From assembly GCA_039105265.1 (NCBI GenBank), contig JAPFFF010000010.1, positions 3,472,001 through 3,536,000 on the forward strand: a stretch of DNA of 64,000 bases. Reading direction: 5' to 3'. This document shows, piece by piece, positions 11,401 to 19,328 of this stretch; position 1 is the first letter of the stretch, and every line of letters begins with the position of its first letter. The notes under the pieces are model-generated. The model had not been told where the DNA came from. It saw only the letters and a list, made by a program, of their open reading frames with translations, and did not search any database. A program made the translations under genes and the position numbers. This DNA comes from Tritrichomonas musculus (lineage: Eukaryota > Parabasalia > Tritrichomonadida > Tritrichomonadidae).

Positions 11401-13056
11401 GTTCAATTTCATTTGACCTTCTTTCTCAATTTTCATTGGCTCAGAATCTTTTTCAGAACTGTTTCCAGAATTTTTTTTAGTCTCACTATTCTGAGAATTT
11501 TGCGGTTTCTTCTCAATTTTGTTATAATCAATAATTAGGATTTTGGTATGACTTTTCTTCTTCTTCACTTTGGCTAGCGAGATTCTGCCGAGAATTCCAA
11601 AGAAGCACATCATAAAGAAGCCGCAAATGCTGAATGTAAAATCGTTTATGTAACGAAAGAGGCCGAATAATTGAAGGAACTCGATATAGAAATCTCTACC
11701 GTTATCTATCGGTCTTCTGAAAATTCCGAAGGTTGTCAGGATGATTGGAATGAATGTTACAGTGAATGTGATGACGAGAAGAGGGAAGAAAAAGTGCTTC
11801 AATGTTTTGATGCTCACGAAAGACGCACAAATTGGAATGATCATCCAAAGGATAGACAGATAGTTAGGGTAATAAAGAGCATACATAAAGCAGAGGAAGA
11901 AAAGAATAGACAACAAGCAATTAGATATAACTATCATAAAAGGTGGCACTTTTTTAATGACCGATAATGAATGTCCCGGTGCTGAAAGATTCTGCACTGA
12001 AACGTATGAAAAAATTACAGCAAAAACATAATTGGCAGCCTTTGAATTTTGTGGTCCTATGTAATTGTATCGCATGGTCGATTTTAATACATATAATTCA
12101 CCTATGTACGATAGCATATATGACTCAAAAAGTGAATAAAAAATTGAATAAATCATCAATATTTTAACAAATATTATCGGCATGTGATTGGTACCTGTAA
12201 TTGAAATAGAAATAATAGATAAACTTAAATATAAAACTAATGGAAGTGAGAAAAATGATAAGTTCGATGAATTGTTAAGTACGTTACAAATCTCCCACAA
12301 AAAGTCCATTATAAATTGAAAAGTTGTGGACGTAAAAAATCGTTGGCGTAAACAACAAAATTCTTCAAACGATGTAACAGGAATTAAAGAAAGAGATATA
12401 ATTTGACATAAAATGGCAATAATGGATGAAACTAATGGTAAAATTGGGGTTGATATTATTCCATTTTTAAATGTAAGACCAATGATTTTAAGCGCTTTGG
12501 AATCAAAAATTTTATTCGTTAGCGTAGATAATTTAATAATCGAAAAAATAAATACAATTACATGAAATAATAGATTGATTAATAAACATATTTTCAGCAT
12601 ATTAAACGAACCTTTTAAATTGTTACAAATTAAAATATGAATACATAAAATAAAAATAAAAATCATGCCTACAATAGAGGTGCACGAGATTGATGATAAG
12701 ATTAGTAATAAAGGAATGATTGGATCTAATATAATAGCCAAAAAGTATGGTGTAACAAATCGTCTATTCCTATGTACATCATAATAATTTTCATTTTTTG
12801 AAGTAAACTGTTCATCAAAAGAAGTAATGGTAATTCCATTCGAATATTTGTGAAAGCGAGAACTTCTAATTGAAGAGCGACGACGTAAAGATGATATCGA
12901 TTGCCTGTTTAATACCGGAAGTTCGCGTCTTTGGATTGTAGTTGATTCCTCTTTCATTCTAAATGGGAATCTTTTTGAATAATCGAGTTTTTTATTTTCA
13001 AAAATACTACCAATCTTAGATTTGGAATAAGTCCGAAAAATAATAAATATAAACAA
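5416..13056 (-). CDS. Piezo-type mechanosensitive cation channel
   Basis: Very large membrane protein (2,546 residues in the open frame) with dozens of hydrophobic helices along nearly its whole length, the size and build of Piezo channels, which form trimeric pores opened by membrane tension. The Piezo signature PFX2EX6W is present exactly as PFVFELQSVLMW (residues about 2138-2149). The last 90 residues match the Piezo intracellular end (DKMERPQKLYRIIVAINTYR then LLLMLRSKETCM), and an extracellular beta-rich cap precedes the last transmembrane helix. The true start may be the ATG at 12957, preceded by CCATTTAG, since the first 33 residues are AT-driven low complexity. An Asn-rich insert of about 160 residues and a Ser/Lys/Asp/His repeat interrupt the middle (nucleotides about 8100-8800). 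No second channel subunit is nearby. Confidence 0.9.
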   Translation of the reverse strand: MFIFIIFRTYSKSKIGSIFENKKLDYSKRFPFRMKEESTTIQRRELPVLNRQSISSLRRRSSIRSSRFHKYSNGITITSFDEQFTSKNENYYDVHRNRRFVTPYFLAIILDPIIPLLLILSSISCTSIVGMIFIFILCIHILICNNLKGSFNMLKICLLINLLFHVIVFIFSIIKLSTLTNKIFDSKALKIIGLTFKNGIISTPILPLVSSIIAILCQIISLSLIPVTSFEEFCCLRQRFFTSTTFQFIMDFLWEICNVLNNSSNLSFFSLPLVLYLSLSIISISITGTNHMPIIFVKILMIYSIFYSLFESYMLSYIGELYVLKSTMRYNYIGPQNSKAANYVFAVIFSYVSVQNLSAPGHSLSVIKKVPPFMIVISNCLLSILFFLCFMYALYYPNYLSILWMIIPICASFVSIKTLKHFFFPLLVITFTVTFIPIILTTFGIFRRPIDNGRDFYIEFLQLFGLFRYINDFTFSICGFFMMCFFGILGRISLAKVKKKKSHTKILIIDYNKIEKKPQNSQNSETKKNSGNSSEKDSEPMKIEKEGQMKLNKGDSILLLDANKSPDSSLSFSASEGSTNSHENDDFDDDEYEEEKKEITRTQKFLFACYWLFKYICAFIIFIVGITGSYFEHRFAFIIFGCILIVIVLLALYTRPIFIFIKIMTCAFFIITSYFKITINEDCREDIDECLAFGHFGSYRHMINTGLVAPLNMTIPHFLWPQIVIFITCTLLLLVDSLWNKNLRNQDNKKKNKQQEIKEEKEFFIKKDDLFMKEVPGRVYDYAHFLVGLFHVIHLFVYPTNIYTIFFMIVGICVFASLYFNKKTFELVVCCFSSVFVSSYLVIYYLSHFDEPRNLITSIIPKGVVDISEVQTPKFEISLLTALLVLTTMFTKSSNDDHFKFIEYIFYEVRKIFYYFDFYLSWLFIFIFSIVNDNPSLIKFILMIFFGFGQLSIPMFRKIRIGFLVFNIVYLSAQLFCVVFELDVPTYKHYAVLKYLGFYFSKNGKPTTQERNLSMIWQLACICLGVICSKQFEEKEKVESFEKLFTTKLYRAVVAFLHYFLPVIVLGSLCVSTGYNRSIFGWFTFIIMVLLTYKSHILYKSSKLITFLFNTLFVIYYLLYLGFPKDIFHITFNIFDHVKNIEVAEDWFRYLGVYDIKTSSLIANCISAFVFSVFFNNHNIYVDYNGIFNNLPYFLRSCIKLCVSYIYEITLIILSMIATNIHTLDGFFYFLITSILLFLSLLFHYDNARALLILAHATFWVIALHLLSRMPIFTQEGLNSFIKNAFNLPFSDYSKYRDHWTAIYIFERVCIHILNSDFYRKCNVAKNKRFAYRFIRSRKLKVIGQLDQHILKNKDELFNQKIKNVNKDNFDEIMHDLSSSFELLTKDGLANASLSYFQQLQARNQKLKNSYYKQYDNNSKNDHSGKNKSNNSSKSDHSGKNNHSGKRNNSSKSDHSGKNNHSGKSNNSSKSDKEKTNKEKLNKDNHKNNHNNKKDDDNNNNNNNNNDKNNNNNNNNNNINDNNNNNNNNNNINDNNNNNNNNNINDNNNNNNNNNNINDNNNNNNNNNINDNNNNNNNNNINDNNNNNNNNNNINDNNNNNNDNNNNNNNDNNNNNDYNDNTRLNNNVNGSNYNNNNNNNNNGGACQSKNNNYCNTGGFVNNTGSRNSLEGELYDYEETSTMREIKRRRLSHKLNTAMKWLASRVIAFFAITFNPNCEAGLNVYTLQSIIEVMKRQLENYDLHKKSVVLQSDYAFLRQLPPTFHYQYQSLADAVQFKLYKSSETYSILVRYICMFLRRISFFLLFLIIIIYVLMKPYIMGFVTLILFVFFFCSYYVSNSPNRFRIFMFVVILILSLRNISKLDLLSDIIKEDSQTVNIQRMPISVFKLFSIDSSSTIVPEVLLYIFTVFYIIDQRAWCELFTPKYYYERFKKEVEGFPEHFSSGNPNETNIVKSLGMEVDSINVNRQLRKNLNNRGLIETGHSILVSIIDSISLIILVFFWSTWAQDNTGSLIENATSIKTSFTFLVDVEFIFILIIHVVFMLTFNFCHIAKVLFPMIFLNILWLSYTYCLCFFYIPVVNRNYHKGTLYFYVLLRILSSIVTCHRIQKGKIVVEYQLLSFEKYWRTIIIKNKFILVCPFVFELQSVLMWMSRKTYVSLIDFMMIRDFGMNLEILISEHFDPKRKGHPEKQSVFLIGGFIIFLFLILLFGPLFFMTNNSTTTITNLPLSVTLKIGMTPFKPFYESTASISTVSKNQMQEISNHKSHSLNILVLNSNEDSSILQFQNDPLSFWFPNEDEIEKVTDILDRSSNFLDVCPFFEISFVFQSPTTSANSNYVSKYYKEECLTKEEDRKRLSLILQREETGTVYTFKKIPLLYLVPTSDSIMDSNEFTRTVNLTFPTLDSQQIELVPTTESQSSSISFLKTDFLTMLLFSQPVSAENLIGSLIAEKGGILGIYMLIIVTFGVVVRNTATSQLDKLWLDKMERPQKLYRIIVAINTYRAANDCENELTTTQTLLLMLRSKETCMNLTKETEDSFEENRFIQKNK
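8200..8580. repeat. AAC/AAT trinucleotide minisatellite coding for Asn tracts
   Basis: Inside the Piezo gene the minus strand repeats runs of 8-10 Asn codons punctuated by Ile-Asn-Asp, giving a higher-order unit of roughly 33-39 bases repeated about eight times. The frame stays open throughout, so length changes have been in multiples of three. Such tracts vary readily in copy number between strains. Confidence 0.9.
8647..8790. repeat. 54-bp in-frame tandem repeat in the Piezo gene
   Basis: Two nearly identical 54-bp units (18 codons) end at 8700 and 8754 and are followed by a partial third. On the minus strand they encode a hydrophilic Ser-Ser-Lys-Ser-Asp-His-Ser-Gly-Lys-Asn-type peptide. 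The repeat sits directly N-terminal to the Asn tract in the protein. Confidence 0.85.
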
Positions 13057-13369
13057 ATATAAATGTATAATAAATTTGGTAATATTTTTTTGGAATCTTA
13101 ATTATATTTTAAGATATTTTAGTATTAAAAAAAAATAAGTTATTGAAATTTGATTTATATAGAAAATATTGAGAAAAATAATATATTCAAAAGTGAAAAT
13201 AATTTCAAATTATTTGTGAACAAAAAATTTTATAAACTTTACAAAAGAGCAGCCATATAACTTATTGAATATCTTAAATTTTGTAATCTTATATATATAT
13301 ATGTATATAGTAATAAAACAGTTGGACTTAATTATATTCTTTTTATTACAAAATTTATACCAAAAAGGA
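13057..13369. other. AT-rich spacer with a short TA run
   Basis: This separates the Piezo start from the left end of the DNA transposon. It holds a short (TA)n run near 13290-13310 and no credible gene. Confidence 0.6.
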
Positions 13370-13579
13370 TACCATCACTGGACAAGCCTCATATTTTATA
13401 TATATCGGCCTCATACTAATTGTGAAAGCAAAACAAAATTTTGAAAGAGAATTTCTGATTTTTTTTTTTAATCAGAAAAATTTGAATTCATAATATGAGG
13501 TTGATTTAAATAGTTTATTATAATTCTATATTTTTTTGTGACATGCTATATGAAAAGGTGGCTGAATAATTAATAATAA

Positions 13580-13783
13580 ATGAGCTTTTGCAAATGAACA
13601 AAGGAAGAAACAGAAACTTTTTCAAAGATTCAAATGGAAATTTGCGATTTAAAAGTTGGTGGATATTCAAATATTGAAATTGCCAAGCGTTTTGACATTA
13701 CACCTCAAGCTATTTATAACTCTATCCGAACAACTTTAACAGGAAACCGTTGGACTCCGCATGAATCAAGAGGTGGAGGTTAA
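13580..13783 (+). pseudogene. Helix-turn-helix transposase remnant
   Basis: Between the transposon ends the plus strand codes for a helical segment with a helix-turn-helix look (GGYSNIEIAKRFDITPQAIY, near 13655-13715), followed by NRWTPHESRGGG and a stop. The likely first ATG at 13580 meets an in-frame TGA five codons later, so this copy is broken. More coding-like sequence in other frames follows to about 14305, including an open stretch 14117-14305 starting MEQYNKESYFHADDID. No catalytic acidic triad is visible. Family placement is therefore based on the ends rather than the protein. Confidence 0.5.
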
Positions 13784-14537
13784 AAATACTTAGGTGATGT
13801 AGAAATTTCTACTTTCTTTAAAAAAAATAGAAGAATGTTATTTAAATCTGAATTGTCTTAAAACTGTAGAAGCAGTTCAACTTGCCTACGAACTCAGAGC
13901 AAATCGTTATTTTCGTTGTTTACAGATACTTGATTGTTTAAAGAATGTCTTTAAATCTAGTCGTGCAAAACAGAAATTCTAAAGAACGGATTCAGAATAA
14001 GTGGTTTGGCTCCATTCGATGAAAATGTTATAATGAGCAGTTAATGTATAAATAAAAACATTCCAGAAATAAACGTTCCCAATGCAGGACAGGATTTAAC
14101 CTCAGAAAAAAACCGGTTGGAACAATACAATAAAGAAAGTTATTTTCATGCTGATGATATCGATCAAATAATGAAAATAGAATATCCTGCAATCAGAGCC
14201 ATATTAGAAATAAATAATCATTCATCAGGAATAATATTAAATAAACTTCCGTCTTTGTTTATCAAATGCGATAATAACAAATATCAAAAAGTTTCTTTTT
14301 ATTAAATTATTTAATTTATCATTCATTTATATGTATTTTTTTTTGTATCATTTTTGTTGATCAAGCTCTTTTTTTCTTGAATTGAACCTGAAAATATAAT
14401 AAGCATTTCCTTCTTTTGTAAATGTAATTATTTTTTTTAAAAAAAATAGCCATTAAAGATCATTAAATTGCAAGCCTCCTGATGTTCAGGAGGAAAATGA
14501 AAAGGGAAATTTAAAAATATCTTTTTAAGAAATTGTT

Positions 14538-14615
14538 TGTCTTGTTTTTTTCCTTCATAAATATTGAATGTCTTGTTTTTTTCCTCACAAATATTGAATG
14601 TCTTGTTTTTTTAAT
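14538..14615. repeat. Short tandem repeat, 30-31 bp unit
   Basis: Units starting TGTCTTGTTTTTTT begin at 14538, 14569 and 14599; the third is partial. It lies in the right half of the DNA transposon, in non-coding sequence. Confidence 0.8.
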
Positions 14616-14772
14616 ATTCAAATTCTATGAATTTATTTCTGAAAAATTAAATACAACTCTGAATATTTGATATTTATTATCAAAAAATTTGTATGAAATT
14701 GATTGCTTTCACAATTTATATGAGGCTTAATATGAGAATGAATACTCTGTCCAGTGATGGTATTAACAAAAT

Positions 14773-15507
14773 TTAAAAATTAGAAAGTATAGAAGAAGAA
14801 GGGATCTTAGTTTCAAGAGATCTTATCTCACTATTAGATTCTAATTGTTGTGGTGGCTTTTTTGTTGGGATTCTCTTAATTGGATAATAATTTGGATTTG
14901 AATTATAGCTTGAACAAAGTTGTCGAAAAGATTTTGAGTCTGACTCAATTTGTGTTCTATAAATATCCGAAAGCCTGGCTGATTCTGTAACTGGTAATTT
15001 CTCTTTAAGTATGTTGTCAATGCAATTTTCATTAATAATGTGTTTAGAATCGTCATTATCATTTGATAAAGCATTTTTGAAACGATTTAAAGAGCGTGAA
15101 TAAAATAAATTTCTTTTGTGGCTTATTGAAATAGCTTTTGGAGCTGCCACCAGAATTTGATGGTTATTGGAGTCTTTTAAAGGAATGTTTGATGTTAAAT
15201 CTGTGGCCAAGGGTGCATTTGGAAAAGAAGCAATTATGATTGTATCTTTGTTATGGATGTTGTAAAAAGCAAACGAAAGGATTGGGCAAAGAATTTGTCC
15301 ATTGAAAATGAGCCTAGAGTATTTAATTGGTGATCTGAATGAATCAAAAATCGTAGATACTGGATCAGAAAGTTTGACTTTAATTGTTTTAATATTAGAC
15401 GAGTCATACGATGAATTTAATGAATTCTTTTTGATCTTTAGTGGAGTTGTAGCTATGTTTATTTGAATAGCCGAATCCAATGAAAGAAAATGCTGTTTTT
15501 GGATCAT
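14773..15507 (-). CDS. Ubiquitin-fold domain protein of unknown role
   Basis: 244 residues, mostly hydrophilic. Residues about 35-92 look like a ubiquitin-like beta-grasp: IKVKLSDPVSTIFDSF, then YSRLIFNGQIL (compare ubiquitin RLIFAGKQL), then SFAFYNIHNKDTIIIA (compare SDYNIQKESTLHL). The remaining 150 residues are a Ser/Asn/Lys-rich tail with no fold I recognise. No C-terminal Gly-Gly is present, so it is not a conjugated modifier and is more likely an adaptor. The TIR of a DNA transposon ends 12 bases beyond its stop codon and may now supply its 3' end signals. A TCACTATT Inr-like motif lies about 30 bases upstream of the ATG. Confidence 0.66.
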   Translation of the reverse strand: MIQKQHFLSLDSAIQINIATTPLKIKKNSLNSSYDSSNIKTIKVKLSDPVSTIFDSFRSPIKYSRLIFNGQILCPILSFAFYNIHNKDTIIIASFPNAPLATDLTSNIPLKDSNNHQILVAAPKAISISHKRNLFYSRSLNRFKNALSNDNDDSKHIINENCIDNILKEKLPVTESARLSDIYRTQIESDSKSFRQLCSSYNSNPNYYPIKRIPTKKPPQQLESNSEIRSLETKIPSSSILSNF

Positions 15508-15631
15508 TTTAATGTATTATTTATTTAGAGTAATAGTGAGATGGTTTTGTGATAGCAAATTATATTCTAATTGATTAAACGATTCCACTTTTTAAATTTT
15601 TATTTGTCCATATATTAAAAAGAGATTTTGT

Positions 15632-16570
15632 ATGAAAAGTAAAAAACTATTATGGATTGATACAGATTGTGGTATTGATGATTCCACTGCAATATTAATA
15701 TGTCTTAATTCTCCTGATGTTGAGATTGTTGGTATTTCATGTATAGGTGGCAATGCGTCTGTCGATCTTGTTGCACACAATGTTCTTCGTACACTTAAAG
15801 TATATGGATCAGAGAGCGAAAAGAAAATACCTGTTTATGTTGGATGCCAAAAAGCATTGCTTACGGATTCAATGCATATTCCAGAAATACATGGAAATGA
15901 TGGTTTAGGCGATATTGATTCAAAAAGTTTTGGTGTCGAAGAAGTTCCTCCTATTCAAAAAGCAAACGGCATTTTTCAAATGATTGAAACAATACGAAAC
16001 CACGAACATATCTCTGTACTAACACTTGGACCTCTAACAAATTTTGCTATAGCATATCATATTTCTCCTGATATAGCATCTCATATAGATGAACTTGTCA
16101 TTATGGGTGGTGCTGATGATTTAGATGGTAATTCAACTAAATTCGCAGAATTTAATATAAGATGTGATCCTGAGGCAGCAGAAATAATTTTTAGAGAATT
16201 TCCTCAAAACAAGATTATATTATCAACATGGTCTCTTACCAAAAGATACGGAATAACTGGTGAAAATTACGACTTGATATTTGGACAAAATGATTATGTT
16301 ATTCAGAGATGGATTGCTCAAACCTGGAAAAAAGCGTTGGAACATGATGATAATGTTGCTTTGATGGCTGATCCATTGGCAGCTTTCATTGTTTGCTATG
16401 GTGATAAGGCAATTGAAGAGGATAAAAGAATGAAAGTAGATGTGCCTTGTTTTGGTGATGAAATTGGAGCCACTAAATGCGTCAATGATGAGAATGGAGC
16501 TAGAATCGTTCAAAAAATTAACTTTGACCTCTTTATTAATATAATGAAAAATCTTTTGACGTTCCGCTAG
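15632..16570 (+). CDS. Nucleoside hydrolase (inosine-uridine preferring family)
   Basis: Hydrolyses the N-glycosidic bond of ribonucleosides, a salvage step in parasites that cannot make purines. The 312 residues match the family. The N-terminal Asp cluster that binds calcium and ribose is intact as DTDCGIDD (residues 10-17). The blocks TLGPLTNFAIA, ELVIMGGA and FNIRCDPEAA are typical, with the last supplying substrate contacts. In the canonical C-terminal motif a catalytic His precedes the last calcium-binding Asp; here that position reads Ala-Asp-Pro-Leu-Ala (Ala246, Asp247), so the His is absent while the Asp is kept. This suggests altered leaving-group activation or base preference. Start chosen at the ATG immediately before the conserved first strand. 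Confidence 0.92.
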   Translation: MKSKKLLWIDTDCGIDDSTAILICLNSPDVEIVGISCIGGNASVDLVAHNVLRTLKVYGSESEKKIPVYVGCQKALLTDSMHIPEIHGNDGLGDIDSKSFGVEEVPPIQKANGIFQMIETIRNHEHISVLTLGPLTNFAIAYHISPDIASHIDELVIMGGADDLDGNSTKFAEFNIRCDPEAAEIIFREFPQNKIILSTWSLTKRYGITGENYDLIFGQNDYVIQRWIAQTWKKALEHDDNVALMADPLAAFIVCYGDKAIEEDKRMKVDVPCFGDEIGATKCVNDENGARIVQKINFDLFINIMKNLLTFR

Positions 16571-17666
16571 TTTTACTGTTTTTTTATAAATCATAAGTAA
16601 AAATAATTAATTAAAGATTATTTGTTTCCAATTATATTTTAAATATATAATTTCAGTAATTTCAAAATCATAAACTTTAAAGCCACAAATCATTCGGCCA
16701 CTTGTTGAATATATTTGTTTCTCAACCTCGATTTTCCAATGTTTGTTTCATTACACATATCATCAATTTTCTTAACATTATTGTTTGAAATCACATATCA
16801 TCTAATGTATATTTTTAAAATAATTTCATAAATATTTGAGATCCAAGAAGGTCATTTAGAGAGTCTTGAAATGAACAAAAAATAGTTAAAATAGCATAAC
16901 ATTTTCAAAAAAAAAGATAGATTATCTTTAAAAAAATAAATCAATTCATCATATTGTATCAAATAGCTTGTAATACGGTACAGGTAAAATAACTTTTCTA
17001 GTTGCATTTCAAATATAAAAATACTTTCTTAATATAATTAGTGCAATTTAAGTTATTTATGATGTTTAAATGTTCATTTTATGTAATTTTTATTTATAAT
17101 ATTAAAATTTGCATTTTTACTTACATATCTATATCATTGATTTCATTCAAATATAAATACAACTATTGTAGGATGACAATAACTTTTGTATATAGCATAC
17201 AATTAAATTAATATAATTAAGATTTATTTTTAGTTTTTGTATTTCATAGTTTTTTTTTTTTGAATACTTTTTGTTAAGTGTTTAAAACTTTTCAATTACA
17301 GAAAATTTCAATATTCAAATCATTTGAATATAATAAATTTAGAATCAAGAGCATTTCTTGATTGATTCGCAAAAAAAAGAATTTTGTGAATAATGCAAAA
17401 AGTTTTATTGTTGTTTTGAAAAATTCAATTGAAAGAACAGTAAGTTAAAACTTTTTGATATAATTCAGTATCTAATAATTGAAAAAGTTTCATAGTTATA
17501 TAATACCCACATCATCAAAAATATAAGTAATATGCATAATATTATCAAATGAACAAAGAAATGAAGAGAAAAATCCAAAAAATATAAATTGAATGATTTC
17601 AGAAATAAAATCAATAAAGCGACTTATGAAGTGTGATAAAAATATTTTATTTCACTTTTATTATAG
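16571..17666. other. AT-rich intergenic region
   Basis: About 1.1 kb with no credible reading frame and many A/T homopolymer runs. No TIR, tandem repeat or RNA gene signature was recognised. Confidence 0.65.
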
Positions 17667-17672
17667 TCATTT
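17667..17672 (+). promoter_or_regulatory. Initiator (Inr) element TCATTT
   Basis: TCATTT lies directly before the flavodoxin ATG at 17675 and fits the trichomonad Inr consensus TCA-Y-(T/A) well. This gives a very short leader, as is usual in trichomonads. Confidence 0.5.
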
Positions 17673-17674
17673 AA

Positions 17675-18172
17675 ATGGGTAAAGAAGGAAGAAAAAACCT
17701 TGTTGCTTATTTCTCAGTAACTGGGACAACAGAAAATTTTGCAAAAATGATTGCATCACTTGTCAATGGAGATTTATTTGAAATCAAACCTACAGAAAAA
17801 TATCAAGAAGATGATCTTGATTGGCAAAATCCAAATAGCCGAACATGCAAAGAAAAGAACGATCCATCTTGCCGTCCACAGCTTTCAAAATTAGTAAAAA
17901 ATTTTTCTCAATATGAAACAATTTTCATTGGATTCCCAATTTGGTGGTTCACTGCACCTAAAGTTATCAACACATTCTTAGACAGCTATGATTTCACGGG
18001 CAAGAAGATTGTTCCATTTATAACATCATTCGGCTCAACAAGCGACATTGCAAAAGCCGATTTAAAGGCTGCTTGCCAATTCAAAGCAATTTGGAGTTCT
18101 GCAAGAAGATTTGGGTCCGTTGATGCTGACATTCTTACTGTGAAAGATTGGATCGATACTCTTGGAATATAA
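17675..18172 (+). CDS. Flavodoxin-family FMN protein
   Basis: 165 residues, the size of a single flavodoxin domain. The FMN phosphate loop is clear near the N-terminus (YFSVTGTTENFAKMI, residues 12-26). The second and third loops appear as FIGFPIWWFTAPK, with the aromatic pair that stacks on the flavin, and FITSFGSTSDIAK. This fits the flavodoxin-like oxidoreductase family often annotated as NAD(P)H-dependent or alkane-type flavodoxin in anaerobic bacteria and protists. It likely passes electrons or reduces quinones in the cytosol; the partner is not visible. Such genes are commonly of bacterial origin in trichomonads, which is family knowledge and not shown here. Confidence 0.9.
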   Translation: MGKEGRKNLVAYFSVTGTTENFAKMIASLVNGDLFEIKPTEKYQEDDLDWQNPNSRTCKEKNDPSCRPQLSKLVKNFSQYETIFIGFPIWWFTAPKVINTFLDSYDFTGKKIVPFITSFGSTSDIAKADLKAACQFKAIWSSARRFGSVDADILTVKDWIDTLGI

Positions 18173-18476
18173 TTTATTTGAAAAACAAAAAATGCGATGT
18201 TTTTTTCAATTATTAGATAATTAATTATTAAATAAATAGTTGAAAAGAGGTAAAACTTTTATTTTATAGATATATGATGAATTCAAATATCTCATTGGAG
18301 CTGAAATGTTTTTGTATACTTTAGTACTAAATATATAAAATCAATAAATAATATGTATAAAGTTATGATATGAAACTTCATGATGCATGTATAAAGGTAT
18401 TCGAAAAAAAAGTAAAAACAAATTTTTAAAGTTTTATTTGGTCGCTTATTTAAGTTAATAAGCAGTATGTTTTGCT
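18173..18476. other. Short AT-rich spacer
   Basis: Spacer between two co-directional host genes. Only A/T-rich sequence is visible. Confidence 0.6.
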
Positions 18477-19328
18477 ATGCAAATTCTGCAAATTCTTTTT
18501 TTGACTTGGAATATTGGCCATCCTTCAGCAATTCCGCAATTATCAACTGCATTTGATAAATTCAAACAAAATTATTCCGACCTTATTTTTATTTGTCTTC
18601 AAGAAATTGATAAAAGATCGCATATTTTCAATGGTCACTGCGAAAAAGCAATGAATATTTACACATCTCAAATTGTAAACGAATTTCCTAATTATTCTCT
18701 ATTTTATAAGTTTAATTTTCAATCAGTTGCGCTTTTTATTCTGGCCAATAAGCAAACGAAATATCAAAATATTATTCAAAAATTAACCAAAGTTATTAAG
18801 CATGATGCAGATGGGAAAGGATCGATTATCTCAACTCTTTTAATTAATAATAAGACAATATCTGTTATTGGAAACCACCTACAATATGATGCCAGAAATT
18901 TTGATGAAAGAAATATAGAATGGCTTAATGTCATTCATAATTATTTATTTAAATCTGATTTTATTATAATGCTTGGAGATCTAAATTACAGAATTGAGCT
19001 CAATTTTGATAAAATACTCAAAAAAATATCTCAGAGAAATTACAATAGATTACTTCGTGCAGATCAGCTAAAAAAAGCACAAAGAATTTTTCCACTATTA
19101 GGTTTGTTTAAAGAGCCATTAATTAACTTCCCTCCAACATATAAATTCGAAAAAAATTCGACCAATTACGATGCTTCATCTATAAAAAGGGTTCCTTCTT
19201 ATACTGATAGAATATTGGTTGCTACTTTTAGAAATAATAATTTTCCGAAAGTAAAAGAATATAACTGCATCAGCACACAAGTAAGTGATCATCGTCCTGT
19301 TTATGCATTCTATGATTTTTTTTTATAA
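18477..19328 (+). CDS. Inositol-polyphosphate 5-phosphatase-type phosphatase
   Basis: Member of the endonuclease/exonuclease/phosphatase fold that removes the 5-phosphate from phosphoinositides or inositol phosphates, acting at membranes or in the cytosol. All core motifs can be read: FLTWNIG (8-14), metal ligand Glu43 in LQEID, NHLQYDAR (133-140), the type-defining GDLNYR (167-172), FPPTYKF (218-224), VPSYTDRIL (239-247) and SDHRPVYA (270-277). GDLNYR and PSYTDRIL separate it from DNA-repair nucleases of the same fold. At 283 residues it is a bare catalytic domain with no SAC1, RhoGAP-like or membrane-anchor extension, so targeting must come from elsewhere. A signal peptide is not evident. 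Confidence 0.93.
   Translation: MQILQILFLTWNIGHPSAIPQLSTAFDKFKQNYSDLIFICLQEIDKRSHIFNGHCEKAMNIYTSQIVNEFPNYSLFYKFNFQSVALFILANKQTKYQNIIQKLTKVIKHDADGKGSIISTLLINNKTISVIGNHLQYDARNFDERNIEWLNVIHNYLFKSDFIIMLGDLNYRIELNFDKILKKISQRNYNRLLRADQLKKAQRIFPLLGLFKEPLINFPPTYKFEKNSTNYDASSIKRVPSYTDRILVATFRNNNFPKVKEYNCISTQVSDHRPVYAFYDFFL

Larger units (their letters stand above)
13372..14760. mobile_element. 1.39 kb TA-flanked DNA transposon, decayed
   Basis: The ends are inverted copies. CCATCACTGGACA (13372-13384) is repeated inverted at 14748-14760, and further in GCCTCATA...AATTGTGAAAGCAA occurs in both arms, so the TIRs are imperfect and about 70 bases long. Both ends abut TA (13370-13371 and 14761-14762), the target duplication of Tc1/mariner/pogo-type elements. 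The size also fits that group. The inside codes for a helix-turn-helix-like protein with several stops and no recognisable DDE core, so this copy is non-autonomous or ancient. The right end is 12 bases from the stop codon of the next gene. Confidence 0.72.
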
